A DNA stretch of 53,838 nucleotides from Spirochaetes bacterium ADurb.BinA120 (GCA_002069125.1 MVZN01000016.1:1-53838), one strand, 5' to 3'. Positions 1-8,625 are shown, numbered from the stretch's first letter. Program-made: numbers and translations. The notes: generated by a model not told the origin, from the sequence alone.

Positions 1-1920
1 CCATACGGTGAAAAGGCTCCCCTTGCAGGGCATGCTGACGGCGCTTATGCGCCCGCCGTGCATCTCCACAAGCTGGCGGGTGATGGCGAGGCCCAGTCCC
101 ACCCCGCCGTGCCGCCTGGTGTCGGCCGTTTCGAGCTGGCGGTACGGGTTCCAGATGTGCGCCATGTCCTCGGATTCTATGCCGCAGCCGGTGTCGCGCA
201 CCGCGATATTGACGCCCTCGCCCTCGGTGTGCGCCGTCAGCGTCACCTCACCCTCGTCGGTGAACTTGACCGCGTTGGCCAGAAGGTTGAGCAGTATCTG
301 TTCAATGCGGTGCCGGTCGCCCACGATGACCGGGAGGTTTTCGCCCACCTCGACGCGCACGGTGACCGGTTTATCGCCCGTCAGAACGCCGGCGAGCGAG
401 GCCAGACCGTTCAGGAGCGACTCTATGTCGACCTCCTCCACCAGGAGGTCCACCCGCCCGGCCCGGAGCCTGCTGAAATCCAGAATGTCGTCCACAAGGC
501 GCGCCAGGCGGTCGGCGCTCCGGCGGATGATGGAGAGGCCCTCCCTCTGCTTTTCGGTGGGCGGCTCGTCCGGGCTGGTCTCCATGATCTCCGCCATGCC
601 CGAGATGGCGTGCAGGGGCGTGCGCAGCTCGTGCGAGGTGGTGGCCAGAAACTCGTCCTTCATTTTGTCGATGACGAGGAGGTCGTCGTGCGCCTTTTCG
701 AGAGCAGTGTGGACCTGTGCGAATCGGGATGCGAGTGCGGTCGAAAAAACAAGGGCCATCGCGAAAAACCCTTCCATAATGATTGGGTCATTCCCATAAC
801 TTAGAAAGGAAATTGAACTATACGCCAAGCTGACTATAATTAGCAGATGTCCGAATAAAAGCCTGTATGCAAATGGTTTTTTCAACCGGACAGCTTTCAC
901 ATTAATGTAAATAACGCAGAGTATATAAACAGCATTCAAATTGATGAACACATTGTAAATATACTTATTAAAATAATAAATACCGCCAGTGGCAAAATGC
1001 TCCACGACTACGAGAACCGCCATAATATAATAAATGATTGTATAAACTGAAATGAACGTATTCTTCTTAATTCCGTGATACTCATACAGGAAATTAAGAG
1101 CTGTCGTTATTGATAAAATTCCACCGATGTAAGTTAAAATATTAAAAACCAATTGATTGTCTACAAGGTAAAATCCCAATCCCGTAAAGCCAAGTGCCCA
1201 TAAGGCCAGCGCCATGCACAGGCCGGAAAACGATAAATAAAACAAGTCATGCCTTCGAGCCAGAAAGAAGAGAAAGAAAAATGCAGATAAAAAAATAGCT
1301 ACTATCGATAACGATGCATATAGCATCATATATCGCGCCCAGTACTTTTTAACCGCATCCGGTGATCCGATTAATATGGAGCTCATGAAACCACCCCAGC
1401 CGTCGATAGAGGCGGTTTTTATGGCAAGAAGGTTCTTACCCTCAAAGAGAAAGCTTGAGGGAATACTGACCAGTTCCGGCTTGCTGGCGATGGGTTGTAC
1501 AAATCCATCGAGGGAATACGGGCGAGTTTCGTGAAGCAAGATACCGTTTATATATATCTGGGAGCCTCTTTTCCCCAAGGGCAACATAAGGAAATAATTT
1601 TGAGGAGTTTGGAGAATAATTTCGAGTCTGAACCAGCCGACGTTATAATCTTTATCCGAGGGGTAATACCGTTTCCAAATGCTTGGATCATTGATTTTTT
1701 CATAAAATTCCTGATCGTATTTAGCATCTGCATCTTTGTATCTGGAGGAACCATCAGGGATGAATTGCCATGTACCGGCAAGCTTTATTGTGGAAGTAAT
1801 CGCATCCTGAACAGCAATTAGCCCGTCCGATACAGATACCGTTCCATGGACGGGCGAACTTGGCAAAACTAGTGCGACGAGAAGTAAAAACGGCAGTATT
1901 TTACAAGTATCAGTAGCCAT
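1..1920 (-). CDS. 7TM (DISM-type) sensor histidine kinase, 3' end cut by window edge
   Basis: Reading from the ATG at 1920 down to base 1 gives 640 uninterrupted codons with no stop, so the C-terminus lies outside the window. The first ~26 residues look like a signal peptide. Residues ~45-180 resemble the periplasmic jelly-roll 7TMR-DISMED2 ligand domain, followed by about seven hydrophobic helices (~195-400) and a HisKA/HATPase module. Visible motifs are the H box TTSHELRTPLHAISG, the N box LLNLLANAVKFT, G1 RDTGCGI and G2 GGVGLGLAIT, so the kinase core looks active. It should sense an extracellular ligand at the inner membrane and phosphorylate an unseen response regulator. The start overlaps the stop of the upstream small gene (ATGGCTACTGA), implying translational coupling. 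Base composition is AT-rich over the sensor half and GC-rich over the kinase half. Confidence 0.85.
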   Translation of the reverse strand, partial: MATDTCKILPFLLLVALVLPSSPVHGTVSVSDGLIAVQDAITSTIKLAGTWQFIPDGSSRYKDADAKYDQEFYEKINDPSIWKRYYPSDKDYNVGWFRLEIILQTPQNYFLMLPLGKRGSQIYINGILLHETRPYSLDGFVQPIASKPELVSIPSSFLFEGKNLLAIKTASIDGWGGFMSSILIGSPDAVKKYWARYMMLYASLSIVAIFLSAFFFLFFLARRHDLFYLSFSGLCMALALWALGFTGLGFYLVDNQLVFNILTYIGGILSITTALNFLYEYHGIKKNTFISVYTIIYYIMAVLVVVEHFATGGIYYFNKYIYNVFINLNAVYILCVIYINVKAVRLKKPFAYRLLFGHLLIIVSLAYSSISFLSYGNDPIIMEGFFAMALVFSTALASRFAQVHTALEKAHDDLLVIDKMKDEFLATTSHELRTPLHAISGMAEIMETSPDEPPTEKQREGLSIIRRSADRLARLVDDILDFSRLRAGRVDLLVEEVDIESLLNGLASLAGVLTGDKPVTVRVEVGENLPVIVGDRHRIEQILLNLLANAVKFTDEGEVTLTAHTEGEGVNIAVRDTGCGIESEDMAHIWNPYRQLETADTRRHGGVGLGLAITRQLVEMHGGRISAVSMPCKGSLFTVW

Positions 1921-2158
1921 TCTTGACGCTGACTAAATCACCATATTTAACGATGCCCTTCTTGCCAGCGATTAATTTTTTACAATCCTCCAGCGAGACA
2001 CCGTCAAACTTCACTCCGTCAGTTCTGCTTTGCCCATGGAACCATTCCATCAGCTTTGTTGGGTCATCTATGCCCTTTATCGCCTGGACCAAATCATTAC
2101 CCAGATTATTCCCATCCTCAGTCGCAGCGGCCGCTACATAATCAACAAAATCTGCCAT
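1910..2158 (-). CDS. Small 82-residue protein coupled to the sensor kinase, faint Nif11-like resemblance
   Basis: The start ATG at 2158 has a good ribosome binding site (AGGTAGT, 5-11 bases upstream). The protein is short, acidic to neutral, without a signal peptide or membrane segment. Its pattern (FVDYV near the N-terminus, WFHGQ in the middle, VSLEDCKKLI near residue 55-64) faintly recalls Nif11/NHLP-type small proteins, including a single Cys in an EDCKKL context, but there is no double-Gly cleavage motif and I do not assign it to that family. The stop codon overlaps the kinase start by 11 bases, so the two are made together. It lies in the same AT-rich patch as the sensor half of the kinase. 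A partner or modulator of the kinase is an inference from position only. Confidence 0.65.
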   Translation of the reverse strand: MADFVDYVAAAATEDGNNLGNDLVQAIKGIDDPTKLMEWFHGQSRTDGVKFDGVSLEDCKKLIAGKKGIVKYGDLVSVKNGY

Positions 2159-2384
2159 ATACTACCTCCAATTATTCTATCAACATTGCACATAGCGCAA
2201 TCTCCATGCGAATTTAAGAAATTTGTCAACTCATTAATTATTTTAACTATTACAACTTATTGTCGTTAAGTAAACCATTAAAGGAAATTCAGTACGACGT
2301 TGAAGTCCTGATATAACTTCCGGATCGTTTTATTTCTCGCTTATTTATAACAAAAAACGATAGTATATACTCTTAGAAAAACAT

Positions 2385-3422
2385 ATGAGGAATTCCGACA
2401 TCACCATCGTCGGAGCGGGCCCAGCCGGCGCCGTTCTCGCCGCCGGGTGCGCCGCCGCGGGCATGCGGGTGCTGCTCTTCGACCACCGCGCCCCGTGGGA
2501 AAAACCATGCGGCGGGATGCTCGGCCCCGGCGCCTTCGAGGAATTCGACTATTTTACGGCGTACCCCCACCCGGTATATTTCTCGACCGCGCTGCGCTGT
2601 ACCGGTCCCCGGTCCAACGAGTCGATCAGGCCGTCGGAGCGCCCCTTTCCCGTTCTCTCGCGGCAGGACCTGGGCGAATACCTTATCGACCGCGCCGTCC
2701 GATGCGGCGCTCGCTTTGTCAGCGAGCGGATCGTACGCCTCGACCGGGGAAAAACGGGCTGGTCGCTCAGCACGGGTGAAAGCACATACGCGGCAAGCCT
2801 TGTGGCGGGCGCCGACGGAGTCCGGAGCATGGTGCGCGCGAGCGTCGCCACCCCCATCCCGCGCCCGCACCGCTCCCTGTGCTGCGGCTATACCGTCCAA
2901 GGCGCGCGGCCGGAGCATCCGCTTATCCGGTGTGAAGACCTCAGGGGCTACCTGTGGCTTTTCGACCGCGGAACGCACCAGAGCGCCGGCATCCTTTCAC
3001 GTATGGGCGATCTCGGCGTGACCGCGCTCTTAGCCCGCCTGGACGACTTTCTCGCCCGCGAACACCCTTCCGCGCGTGCCGTCTCACGCTACGCGGCGCT
3101 CATCCCCTCGGTGTGCGACCCGGCCTTCTTCGACCTTCCCTGCGCGGGCGACGACTGGCTCCTCCTCGGCGACGCCGCGGTCCACGTGGATCCGCTGACC
3201 GGCGAGGGCATCCGCTACGCGCTCGCGGGGGCGCGCTGCGCGGCAGGCAGCCTTATCGACGATAATCCGCGCTCCTACGACGAGTCCTGGCGCGCGGCCT
3301 TCGGGGACCTTCTCCGCGCAAAGGCCTCCCACCTGGCCCGCATGGACGCGCTCGCCGAGGCCTTCGGCACCGAGATGTACGATGCGCTGCTCTACTCCCA
3401 TTTCGCGGGCGACGGCGCCTGA
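2385..3422 (+). CDS. FAD-dependent oxidoreductase, geranylgeranyl reductase family
   Basis: The 345-residue protein starts with a Rossmann dinucleotide fold (IVGAGPAGAVLAAGCAAAG, residues ~6-24) and has the PCGGM motif (~residues 46-50) typical of geranylgeranyl reductase-like flavoproteins. A second FAD contact, LLLGDAAVHVDPLTGEGI (~residues 263-280), matches the GDA...P..G.G motif of the group. Family members saturate isoprenoid chains or act as related monooxygenase-like oxidoreductases; the substrate here cannot be read from sequence. The ATG at 2385 gives the standard start just before the nucleotide-binding strand, although no clear Shine-Dalgarno sequence precedes it. It stands 147 bases before the TPR gene cluster and is very GC-rich, in sharp contrast to the AT-rich sequence just upstream. 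Confidence 0.82.
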   Translation: MRNSDITIVGAGPAGAVLAAGCAAAGMRVLLFDHRAPWEKPCGGMLGPGAFEEFDYFTAYPHPVYFSTALRCTGPRSNESIRPSERPFPVLSRQDLGEYLIDRAVRCGARFVSERIVRLDRGKTGWSLSTGESTYAASLVAGADGVRSMVRASVATPIPRPHRSLCCGYTVQGARPEHPLIRCEDLRGYLWLFDRGTHQSAGILSRMGDLGVTALLARLDDFLAREHPSARAVSRYAALIPSVCDPAFFDLPCAGDDWLLLGDAAVHVDPLTGEGIRYALAGARCAAGSLIDDNPRSYDESWRAAFGDLLRAKASHLARMDALAEAFGTEMYDALLYSHFAGDGA

Positions 3423-3569
3423 ACGGAAGCCATCATCACCCCCTGTTTTTTGCGTTTACAGGTGAAACGATCCGTGCAGTATAGTACCTTGAACGAAGAA
3501 GGGGCTTCGGCCGCACGGATGTTCAGCCTGGCCCCCTTAATGACGATAGGTGTAAAGGGAAGCTGCACG

Positions 3570-4295
3570 ATGAGAGGCATAAAGACCATAATCCTTATAG
3601 CGGCTCTCGCGCTCTCCGCTGGAGTGTCCCCGGCACAGCCCGGGGCCAAGGCGAAGAACGCCCCGGAGGACGACGGCTTCAAGAAGGCCACCGCTTACTT
3701 CTACGAGCGGAAGTTCGAGATGGCGGAGATCCTTCTTCAAGAGGAGCTTAAAAAGAACCCCGAAAACCGGCTGGCCTATTCATACCTTGGCGACATCTTT
3801 CTCCATAAAAAACGCCTGGATGGCGCCATGGAGCTTTATAAAAAGGCCCTGGAGCTCGATCCCAAAAGCGCCGAGGAATATTTCAGGCTGGGCCAGATTT
3901 ATTACTATAAGAAAGAGGCCGCCCCGGCAGTGCAGAACTTCGAGCGCGCCTTCGGTCTGGACAAAAAAATCAAGTATGCGTATTATCACATCGGCCTGAC
4001 CCATCTCATGCTGGAGCGCGACAAGCAGGGGACCATCGCCAGTTGGGAGAAATACCTCGCCATGGCTCCCGAGGACCCTCAATACGAAAAGATTCGGCGC
4101 GCCATAGAACTCCTTAAAGACCCCAATTTCGTTCTGCCTCCGGTGGGAAGCGATATCTCCATAGAGGAGGCCCTGCACCTGGGGGGCGCGGTGCTCCGCG
4201 AGACCGACCGCAAGGCCGAGGACAAGGCCGCGGGCCACGAGGCCAAAAAAACCAAATCGAAGCTTGAAGACATATACCGCGACGACGGACTCTAA
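3570..4295 (+). CDS. Secreted TPR-repeat protein (241 aa)
   Basis: An upstream in-frame start at 3450 is possible, but the ATG at 3570 has a ribosome binding site (AAAGGGA) and begins a clear signal peptide (positively charged MRGIK, hydrophobic IILIAALAL, then SPAQP). The mature part carries about three to four TPR units (for example residues ~50-150, with the repeated pattern AYSYLGDIF... ALELDPKSAEEYFRLGQIYY). The last 60 residues are charged and probably disordered. TPR proteins act as protein-binding scaffolds; here it is probably periplasmic. Seventeen bases separate it from the next, much larger TPR gene, so the two are very likely co-transcribed. The binding partner is unknown. Confidence 0.85.
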   Translation: MRGIKTIILIAALALSAGVSPAQPGAKAKNAPEDDGFKKATAYFYERKFEMAEILLQEELKKNPENRLAYSYLGDIFLHKKRLDGAMELYKKALELDPKSAEEYFRLGQIYYYKKEAAPAVQNFERAFGLDKKIKYAYYHIGLTHLMLERDKQGTIASWEKYLAMAPEDPQYEKIRRAIELLKDPNFVLPPVGSDISIEEALHLGGAVLRETDRKAEDKAAGHEAKKTKSKLEDIYRDDGL

Positions 4296-4311
4296 ACGGG
4301 GAGGCGTAAAC

Positions 4312-6711
4312 ATGGCATCATTCCGCAGGGACAACACGGCGCGTAACATTGGAATCGCCGCGCTCATTCTGCTGCTTCTGGCCGGCGGCGCCTATCTAAT
4401 CTATCGGAGCGCGGCCGACCCGCTGCGCGATATCGAAGACCTTCGCGTAAAACAGATCGGTCTGTACGAAAAGCTCCTGGAGACCGACCCGTCCAACGTG
4501 GACATCCTTGTCAAGATCGGGAACCTCTACAAATCGATCGGGGGTATCGACCGCGCAATAGACTACTATAAAAGGGCCCTGGCAATCGACCCGGACAATT
4601 ACGCCGCGCTGAACGAGCTGGGACACGCATACGCGCTTAAGGGCGACTACGAGAAGGCCATCGCCGCGCTGGAACGCGCCAAGCGCGCCTTCCCAAAAAT
4701 GCCGGTTGCCTACAACAAGCTGGGCAACGTTTACGACGACCAGGACAAGCTCGACGCCGCGCTGCGTGAATACAAGAAGGCCGTGGCCGTGGCACCGAAG
4801 TACCAGGAGAGCTACTGGAACATCGCCCGGCAGCGCCTTAAAAACGGCGATCTGCGCGGCGCAATCGATATTTTAAAGAAGGGCATAAAGGAGAATCCGA
4901 ACGATCCGGAGGGCTACTACAACCTGGGGAACCTCTATATGCGGGCGCGCGATTACGGAAACGCCCTCAAGAACTTCGAGAAGGCGGCGGACATCGATCC
5001 TCGCGTGTCGAAGTATCACCGCGGCGTCGGCGAGGCCGAGCTTAGAAGGGGCAATACCGACAGGGCCATAGCCGCCTTCATGAAGGCCCTTCAGGCCGAT
5101 CCAGGCGACGCCCTCGCCGCTGAGCGCCTGGGCGACATCTACGCCAGGGACGCCGACTATCCCGGCGCGGTGAAGTACTACCGGCAGGCGCTTACCAACA
5201 ACAGCCGCGATAAAAACCTCCAGCGCAAGTACCTCGCCGCGCTTGCCAAGCTTAGCGGCTCCGGGCGGATAGCGTCGCGAGGCGACGGTGGCTCGCGCCT
5301 CGACGGCGAAGGGGCCGGCGACGGGCCGGGCGGCGACCGGGTGGCCGGCCGTCGCGACGTAGGCCCGCGCGCCGACATGGGCGAGGACCCGGGCGAGAAG
5401 ACGTCCCGACCGCCCGAAACCAGGGGCGACGGGGCCAGGTGGCGCGAACTCGGCGACCGCTACCGCGACGCCAAGGACTATGATAACGCTCTTAAAGCCT
5501 ACGGCAAGGCGACCGAGATCGAACCGAACGACGACTACTCCCACTACTGGCGAGGACGAATATATTACCACAACAAGCTGGATGAGGAGGCCCAAAAATC
5601 CTTTGAAAAGGCGGTGGTGGCCAATCCCAAAAACGCCGATTCGCATTACAGGCTGGGGCTTATCCACTATATGAACAACAGATTCGACACGGCCCTTCGC
5701 CATTTCAACAAAGCGGTGGAGATTCAACCCGACTTCCCGCGCGCCTATTACTCGCGCGGCCTGACCCATTACAAGCTGAACGACCAGGCCAGGGCCATCA
5801 ACGATCTGAAGACATCCATACGGCAGGACCCAAAACTGGACCGCGCCTATTTCAATCTGGGCGATATCTATTTGAAGAGCAAAAACTTTTCCGAGGCGCT
5901 CGCCCAGTTCTCCAAGGACCGCGAGCTTAGGCCCAACAACCCCGACACCAATTTCAAACTGGCCGAGACATACCATGAGATGAAGTCGTACAACAACGCC
6001 GCGCAGTTCTACCAAAAGACCATCGAGCTCGATCCCAATTACTTCCAGGCCTATTTTAACCTAGGACTTATAAACGCCGAGAAGAGGCAGTACCGCGAGG
6101 CCATCACCCTCTACCAGAAGGCCCTGTCCATCAAGAGCGACGATTACGCCACGCTCTACGAGCTGGGCAAGGCCCACGAGGCGCTTAAGGACGACAATGC
6201 CGCCATAGAGTATTATTCGAAGGCCATCGCCAAGAACCCCAATTACGCCAAGGCCTATATCAACCTTGGAAACCTCTATTCCCGGAACAACCTCAACGAC
6301 AAGGCCATTCAGCAGTACAGGCTGGCCGCGTCCAATGACCCCAGGTCCTACGACGCGCACTACAACCTGGCTAACGCCTACCGCGAGGCCAAGCTCTACG
6401 ACGAAGCGATCGAGGAGTACAAGACCGCGCTCGAGATAAACCCCCTCGACTCGAAGGCCCATTTCTTCCAGGGGATCGCCTACCGCGACAAGGGCGTCTA
6501 CGAGGACGCGGCGCGCGCCTTCGAGCGCTCGGTGCAGATCAACAAGAGCAACTGGCAGGGGCATGAGGAGCTTGGAATGATATACTACCGCAGATTAAAG
6601 GACAAGCAGAAGGCCATAAGCAACTTCGAGCGGGTGCTGGCCCTGAAACCCGACCACCCGAACGCTGACAAGATACAGGATATCATCGGGCTTCTTAAAA
6701 AGGAGCCGTAG
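4312..6711 (+). CDS. Large membrane-anchored TPR protein (799 aa)
   Basis: The ATG at 4312 follows a good GGAGG ribosome binding site (4300-4304). Residues ~14-34 form one N-terminal membrane anchor (IALILLLLAGGAYLIYR-like). The rest is almost entirely TPR units: a first block of about eight repeats (residues ~50-320), a charged, Gly/Arg/Asp-rich linker without TPR character (~residues 320-375, nt ~5270-5440), and a second block of about eleven repeats to the C-terminus. Repeats show the classic pattern with Y..LG, A...Y..AL and P.N..A. The protein is probably a periplasm-facing scaffold anchored in the inner membrane. It sits between the small secreted TPR gene and two lipoprotein genes, suggesting an envelope complex; that role is inferred. 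Confidence 0.88.
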   Translation: MASFRRDNTARNIGIAALILLLLAGGAYLIYRSAADPLRDIEDLRVKQIGLYEKLLETDPSNVDILVKIGNLYKSIGGIDRAIDYYKRALAIDPDNYAALNELGHAYALKGDYEKAIAALERAKRAFPKMPVAYNKLGNVYDDQDKLDAALREYKKAVAVAPKYQESYWNIARQRLKNGDLRGAIDILKKGIKENPNDPEGYYNLGNLYMRARDYGNALKNFEKAADIDPRVSKYHRGVGEAELRRGNTDRAIAAFMKALQADPGDALAAERLGDIYARDADYPGAVKYYRQALTNNSRDKNLQRKYLAALAKLSGSGRIASRGDGGSRLDGEGAGDGPGGDRVAGRRDVGPRADMGEDPGEKTSRPPETRGDGARWRELGDRYRDAKDYDNALKAYGKATEIEPNDDYSHYWRGRIYYHNKLDEEAQKSFEKAVVANPKNADSHYRLGLIHYMNNRFDTALRHFNKAVEIQPDFPRAYYSRGLTHYKLNDQARAINDLKTSIRQDPKLDRAYFNLGDIYLKSKNFSEALAQFSKDRELRPNNPDTNFKLAETYHEMKSYNNAAQFYQKTIELDPNYFQAYFNLGLINAEKRQYREAITLYQKALSIKSDDYATLYELGKAHEALKDDNAAIEYYSKAIAKNPNYAKAYINLGNLYSRNNLNDKAIQQYRLAASNDPRSYDAHYNLANAYREAKLYDEAIEEYKTALEINPLDSKAHFFQGIAYRDKGVYEDAARAFERSVQINKSNWQGHEELGMIYYRRLKDKQKAISNFERVLALKPDHPNADKIQDIIGLLKKEP

Positions 6712-6722
6712 GGACGAAACCC

Positions 6723-6752
6723 TTGACAGAGGGGCGGTATGCTGTAGCATAC
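6723..6752 (+). promoter_or_regulatory. Sigma-70-like promoter with a palindrome over its -10 box
   Basis: A perfect -35 box TTGACA (6723-6728) is separated by 16 bases from a -10 candidate TAGCAT (6745-6750). A perfect inverted repeat, GTATGCT-GT-AGCATAC (6737-6752), covers the -10 box and the end of the spacer, the usual place for a repressor site. It lies just upstream of the two lipoprotein genes and would let them be transcribed apart from the TPR genes. Confidence 0.5.
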
Positions 6753-6769
6753 GAAACTGGACAGGCATC

Positions 6770-7330
6770 ATGGACGGGATTTTAATGAACGCAATAACAC
6801 ATCTCTCAGCCCGCCTTATAGCGGTCCTCGCCGTAGCCCTTGCGCTCGCGCCGGTATCGTGCGGCATCCGCGTTATCGACGCCTCGTCGGTGCTCGACGA
6901 CTTCCGCACCGAGGGCTTTCTGGATCCGGACCATTTCCAGGTGATCGTAAGGGGCGCCCCGGCGCCCGGCGCGCGCGGACTGGTCGCCCGGCGCGAGAGC
7001 GCCCTTATTGCGGCCGAGTCGAAGATACCGGAAGCCGTAGCGGACGCAGTGGGCACATACCGGCTCGAGTGCCTGCTCCGCCGCCTCGAGCCGGCCGACC
7101 GGCCGCTCGTTACAAACCTGGAGCAGGTTCGCGCCGAGCTGTGGAAGGAGGCGGCCGGCTACGTGCGATACGGCCGCCGCGCCTTCGAGTACTACAACGA
7201 GGACCATTCGGCGGTTATAGTGTACCGCATCTACCGCGGCGGTCTTCGCGCATCATTCGAATCCGTAGGCCCGAAGCTCGCCCTTCCGGAGCCCCACAGG
7301 GCCACGGATACCTCTCCCACGAAAGGATGA
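6770..7330 (+). CDS. Small lipoprotein, paralogue of the next gene
   Basis: The 186-residue product has an N-terminal hydrophobic stretch ending in a lipobox-like LAPVSC (Cys at residue ~31), which predicts a lipoprotein. An internal ATG at 6785 is an equally good start. The mature part contains the pattern F.TEGFLDPDHFQVIV (~residues 43-60), an Ala/Arg-rich helix, and near the end VIVYRIYRGGLR. The same order of elements occurs in the next gene, so the two look like diverged tandem duplicates. I do not recognise a named family; there is some likeness to LPP20-type lipoproteins in layout only. It overlaps no neighbour and is separated from the next gene by four bases. Confidence 0.72.
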   Translation: MDGILMNAITHLSARLIAVLAVALALAPVSCGIRVIDASSVLDDFRTEGFLDPDHFQVIVRGAPAPGARGLVARRESALIAAESKIPEAVADAVGTYRLECLLRRLEPADRPLVTNLEQVRAELWKEAAGYVRYGRRAFEYYNEDHSAVIVYRIYRGGLRASFESVGPKLALPEPHRATDTSPTKG

Positions 7331-7334
7331 CCGC

Positions 7335-7793
7335 ATGAAACCCCGCACATCGGCAGTTTTTCCCGCCATGCTCATCTGCGTTCTGGCCTTCGCCCTCGCC
7401 GATCAGCGCTGCTCGAAGGAGGTGCGCCAAATGGACCGGCCGGATATATGCCCGCCGTCCATCGGCGATGGCCCGCGCATCGAGTTCGAGAAGGAGGGGT
7501 TCATCTCGGCCGACCTGTACCGCGTCGTCATAGTCGAGCCGGAGGACGACGCGGGCGCGGCCTTCGCGGAAAAGACCGCCCGAATACGCGCCCTGGGCTC
7601 GCTCCAGAAGTATCTTCAATCGAAGGACATGGTAATCGATCATAACGTAACGGCGCGACTGCTAGCCCTCATAGAGGAGAGCGGGCGGCTGGTCAGATCG
7701 ACCTCCGAGGGCGGTGCCCGTTGCGTGTATTATTTCGATATTTCGAGGCCGCGCCTTTCGGACTACGTGTTGTCCATTTCGAGGAAAAAGTAG
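7335..7793 (+). CDS. Small lipoprotein-like protein, paralogue of the preceding gene
   Basis: The 152-residue protein begins with a signal-peptide-like stretch (VFPAMLICVLAFALAD) followed by QRCS, a lipobox that lacks the usual small residue at -1, so lipidation is uncertain. The mature part repeats the layout of the upstream protein: FEKEGFISADLYRVVIV (~residues 50-66), a helix rich in Ala and Arg, and a C-terminal VYYFDISRPRLS. The ribosome binding site AAAGGATG overlaps the end of the upstream gene, so the pair is co-translated. Function unknown. The gene ends 10 bases from the convergent PilZ gene. Confidence 0.7.
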   Translation: MKPRTSAVFPAMLICVLAFALADQRCSKEVRQMDRPDICPPSIGDGPRIEFEKEGFISADLYRVVIVEPEDDAGAAFAEKTARIRALGSLQKYLQSKDMVIDHNVTARLLALIEESGRLVRSTSEGGARCVYYFDISRPRLSDYVLSISRKK

Positions 7794-7803
7794 GAAGGAG
7801 CGC

Positions 7804-8457
7804 CTACCCGCCGTTACGGTAGATGTAATATGCCAGGTTCTGGAAGATGAACATCTCGAGCTTCTCACGGTGCTCGTCGTAAATGCTGCTGAACATCACC
7901 CCCACCCCGTAGTTGTCGGAGCTCAGCCTGTCCACACGCACCACCATCGCAAGCGCCTCGATGTCGCGAAGGTCCTCGTCCACTGCCGACAGGTCGATAT
8001 GGACCCGTATGATGCTGGAAATCTCTATCGGCTGGCCGAAATTGAAGTAGAACCCGCCCTTGCTGATATTGACGAGCGTGCCGACGAAATCGAAGGCCTC
8101 CGTTTCGTCGCTCGACGACTCTATCAGCGTTTCGACGACGCGGACCGGCACCTCGATGTCCAGGCGGAAATGCCTGCGCCGAACGCTGGCCCGGCGATCG
8201 GGGCCTCGTTTGCCGGTCTTTTCCGGATCGACCTCTACGCGGGGATGGCGGCGGCGTTCCACCAACCTCCGATCGCGCTTGTCGCGTCCGGCGTAGTTCT
8301 GCACCATCCATGTGTCAAATTCCTTCTCGAACCACAAAAGCATCGCCTCTTCCCTGGAGGCTGATTTGCCGGCAGCCCGGATTTCCTCGAAATAGCGCTC
8401 TATTTCCTTTTTGATTTCCGATGAAAGCTCTTCGTATTTAATATAATTCCGGTCCAT
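7804..8457 (-). CDS. PilZ-domain protein (c-di-GMP receptor)
   Basis: The ATG at 8457 is chosen because GGAGGACAG directly precedes it; a longer reading to 8481 lacks such a site. The 217-residue protein has a helical N-terminal part (~1-60) and a C-terminal PilZ domain with the c-di-GMP signature: RRRHFR at residues ~93-98 and NISKGG at ~130-135 (N.S..G). A second copy of the Arg motif, RRRHPR, sits at ~68-73. PilZ proteins bind c-di-GMP and pass the signal to motility, envelope or polysaccharide machinery by contact. Output cannot be read here. The gene is transcribed away from the amidase gene across a shared AT-rich intergenic region. Confidence 0.85.
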   Translation of the reverse strand: MDRNYIKYEELSSEIKKEIERYFEEIRAAGKSASREEAMLLWFEKEFDTWMVQNYAGRDKRDRRLVERRRHPRVEVDPEKTGKRGPDRRASVRRRHFRLDIEVPVRVVETLIESSSDETEAFDFVGTLVNISKGGFYFNFGQPIEISSIIRVHIDLSAVDEDLRDIEALAMVVRVDRLSSDNYGVGVMFSSIYDEHREKLEMFIFQNLAYYIYRNGG

Positions 8458-8625
8458 CTGTCCTCCAGCGGCGGGGAGCAACCCTTTAGGGCCATGCCCG
8501 GCGCGGTCGCGCTTAAACCGTTTGCGTGAACACGGTCGGATCGAATTTTCGAAACGGGTTTTTTTGAAGCTTTATCCCGGCCGGCTTTCTTTTAACAATA
8601 TCTCGGTAAAAATGCAATTATTTTC

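Noticed and set aside
4873-6015. Long antisense frame over the large TPR gene
   Set aside because: Product of codon bias; the sense frame has the TPR pattern throughout and the antisense has no start signal.
4500-6700. Regular repeats that might look like a CRISPR or tandem DNA repeat
   Set aside because: The repetition is at protein level (34-residue TPR units) with variable DNA, not identical repeats with spacers.
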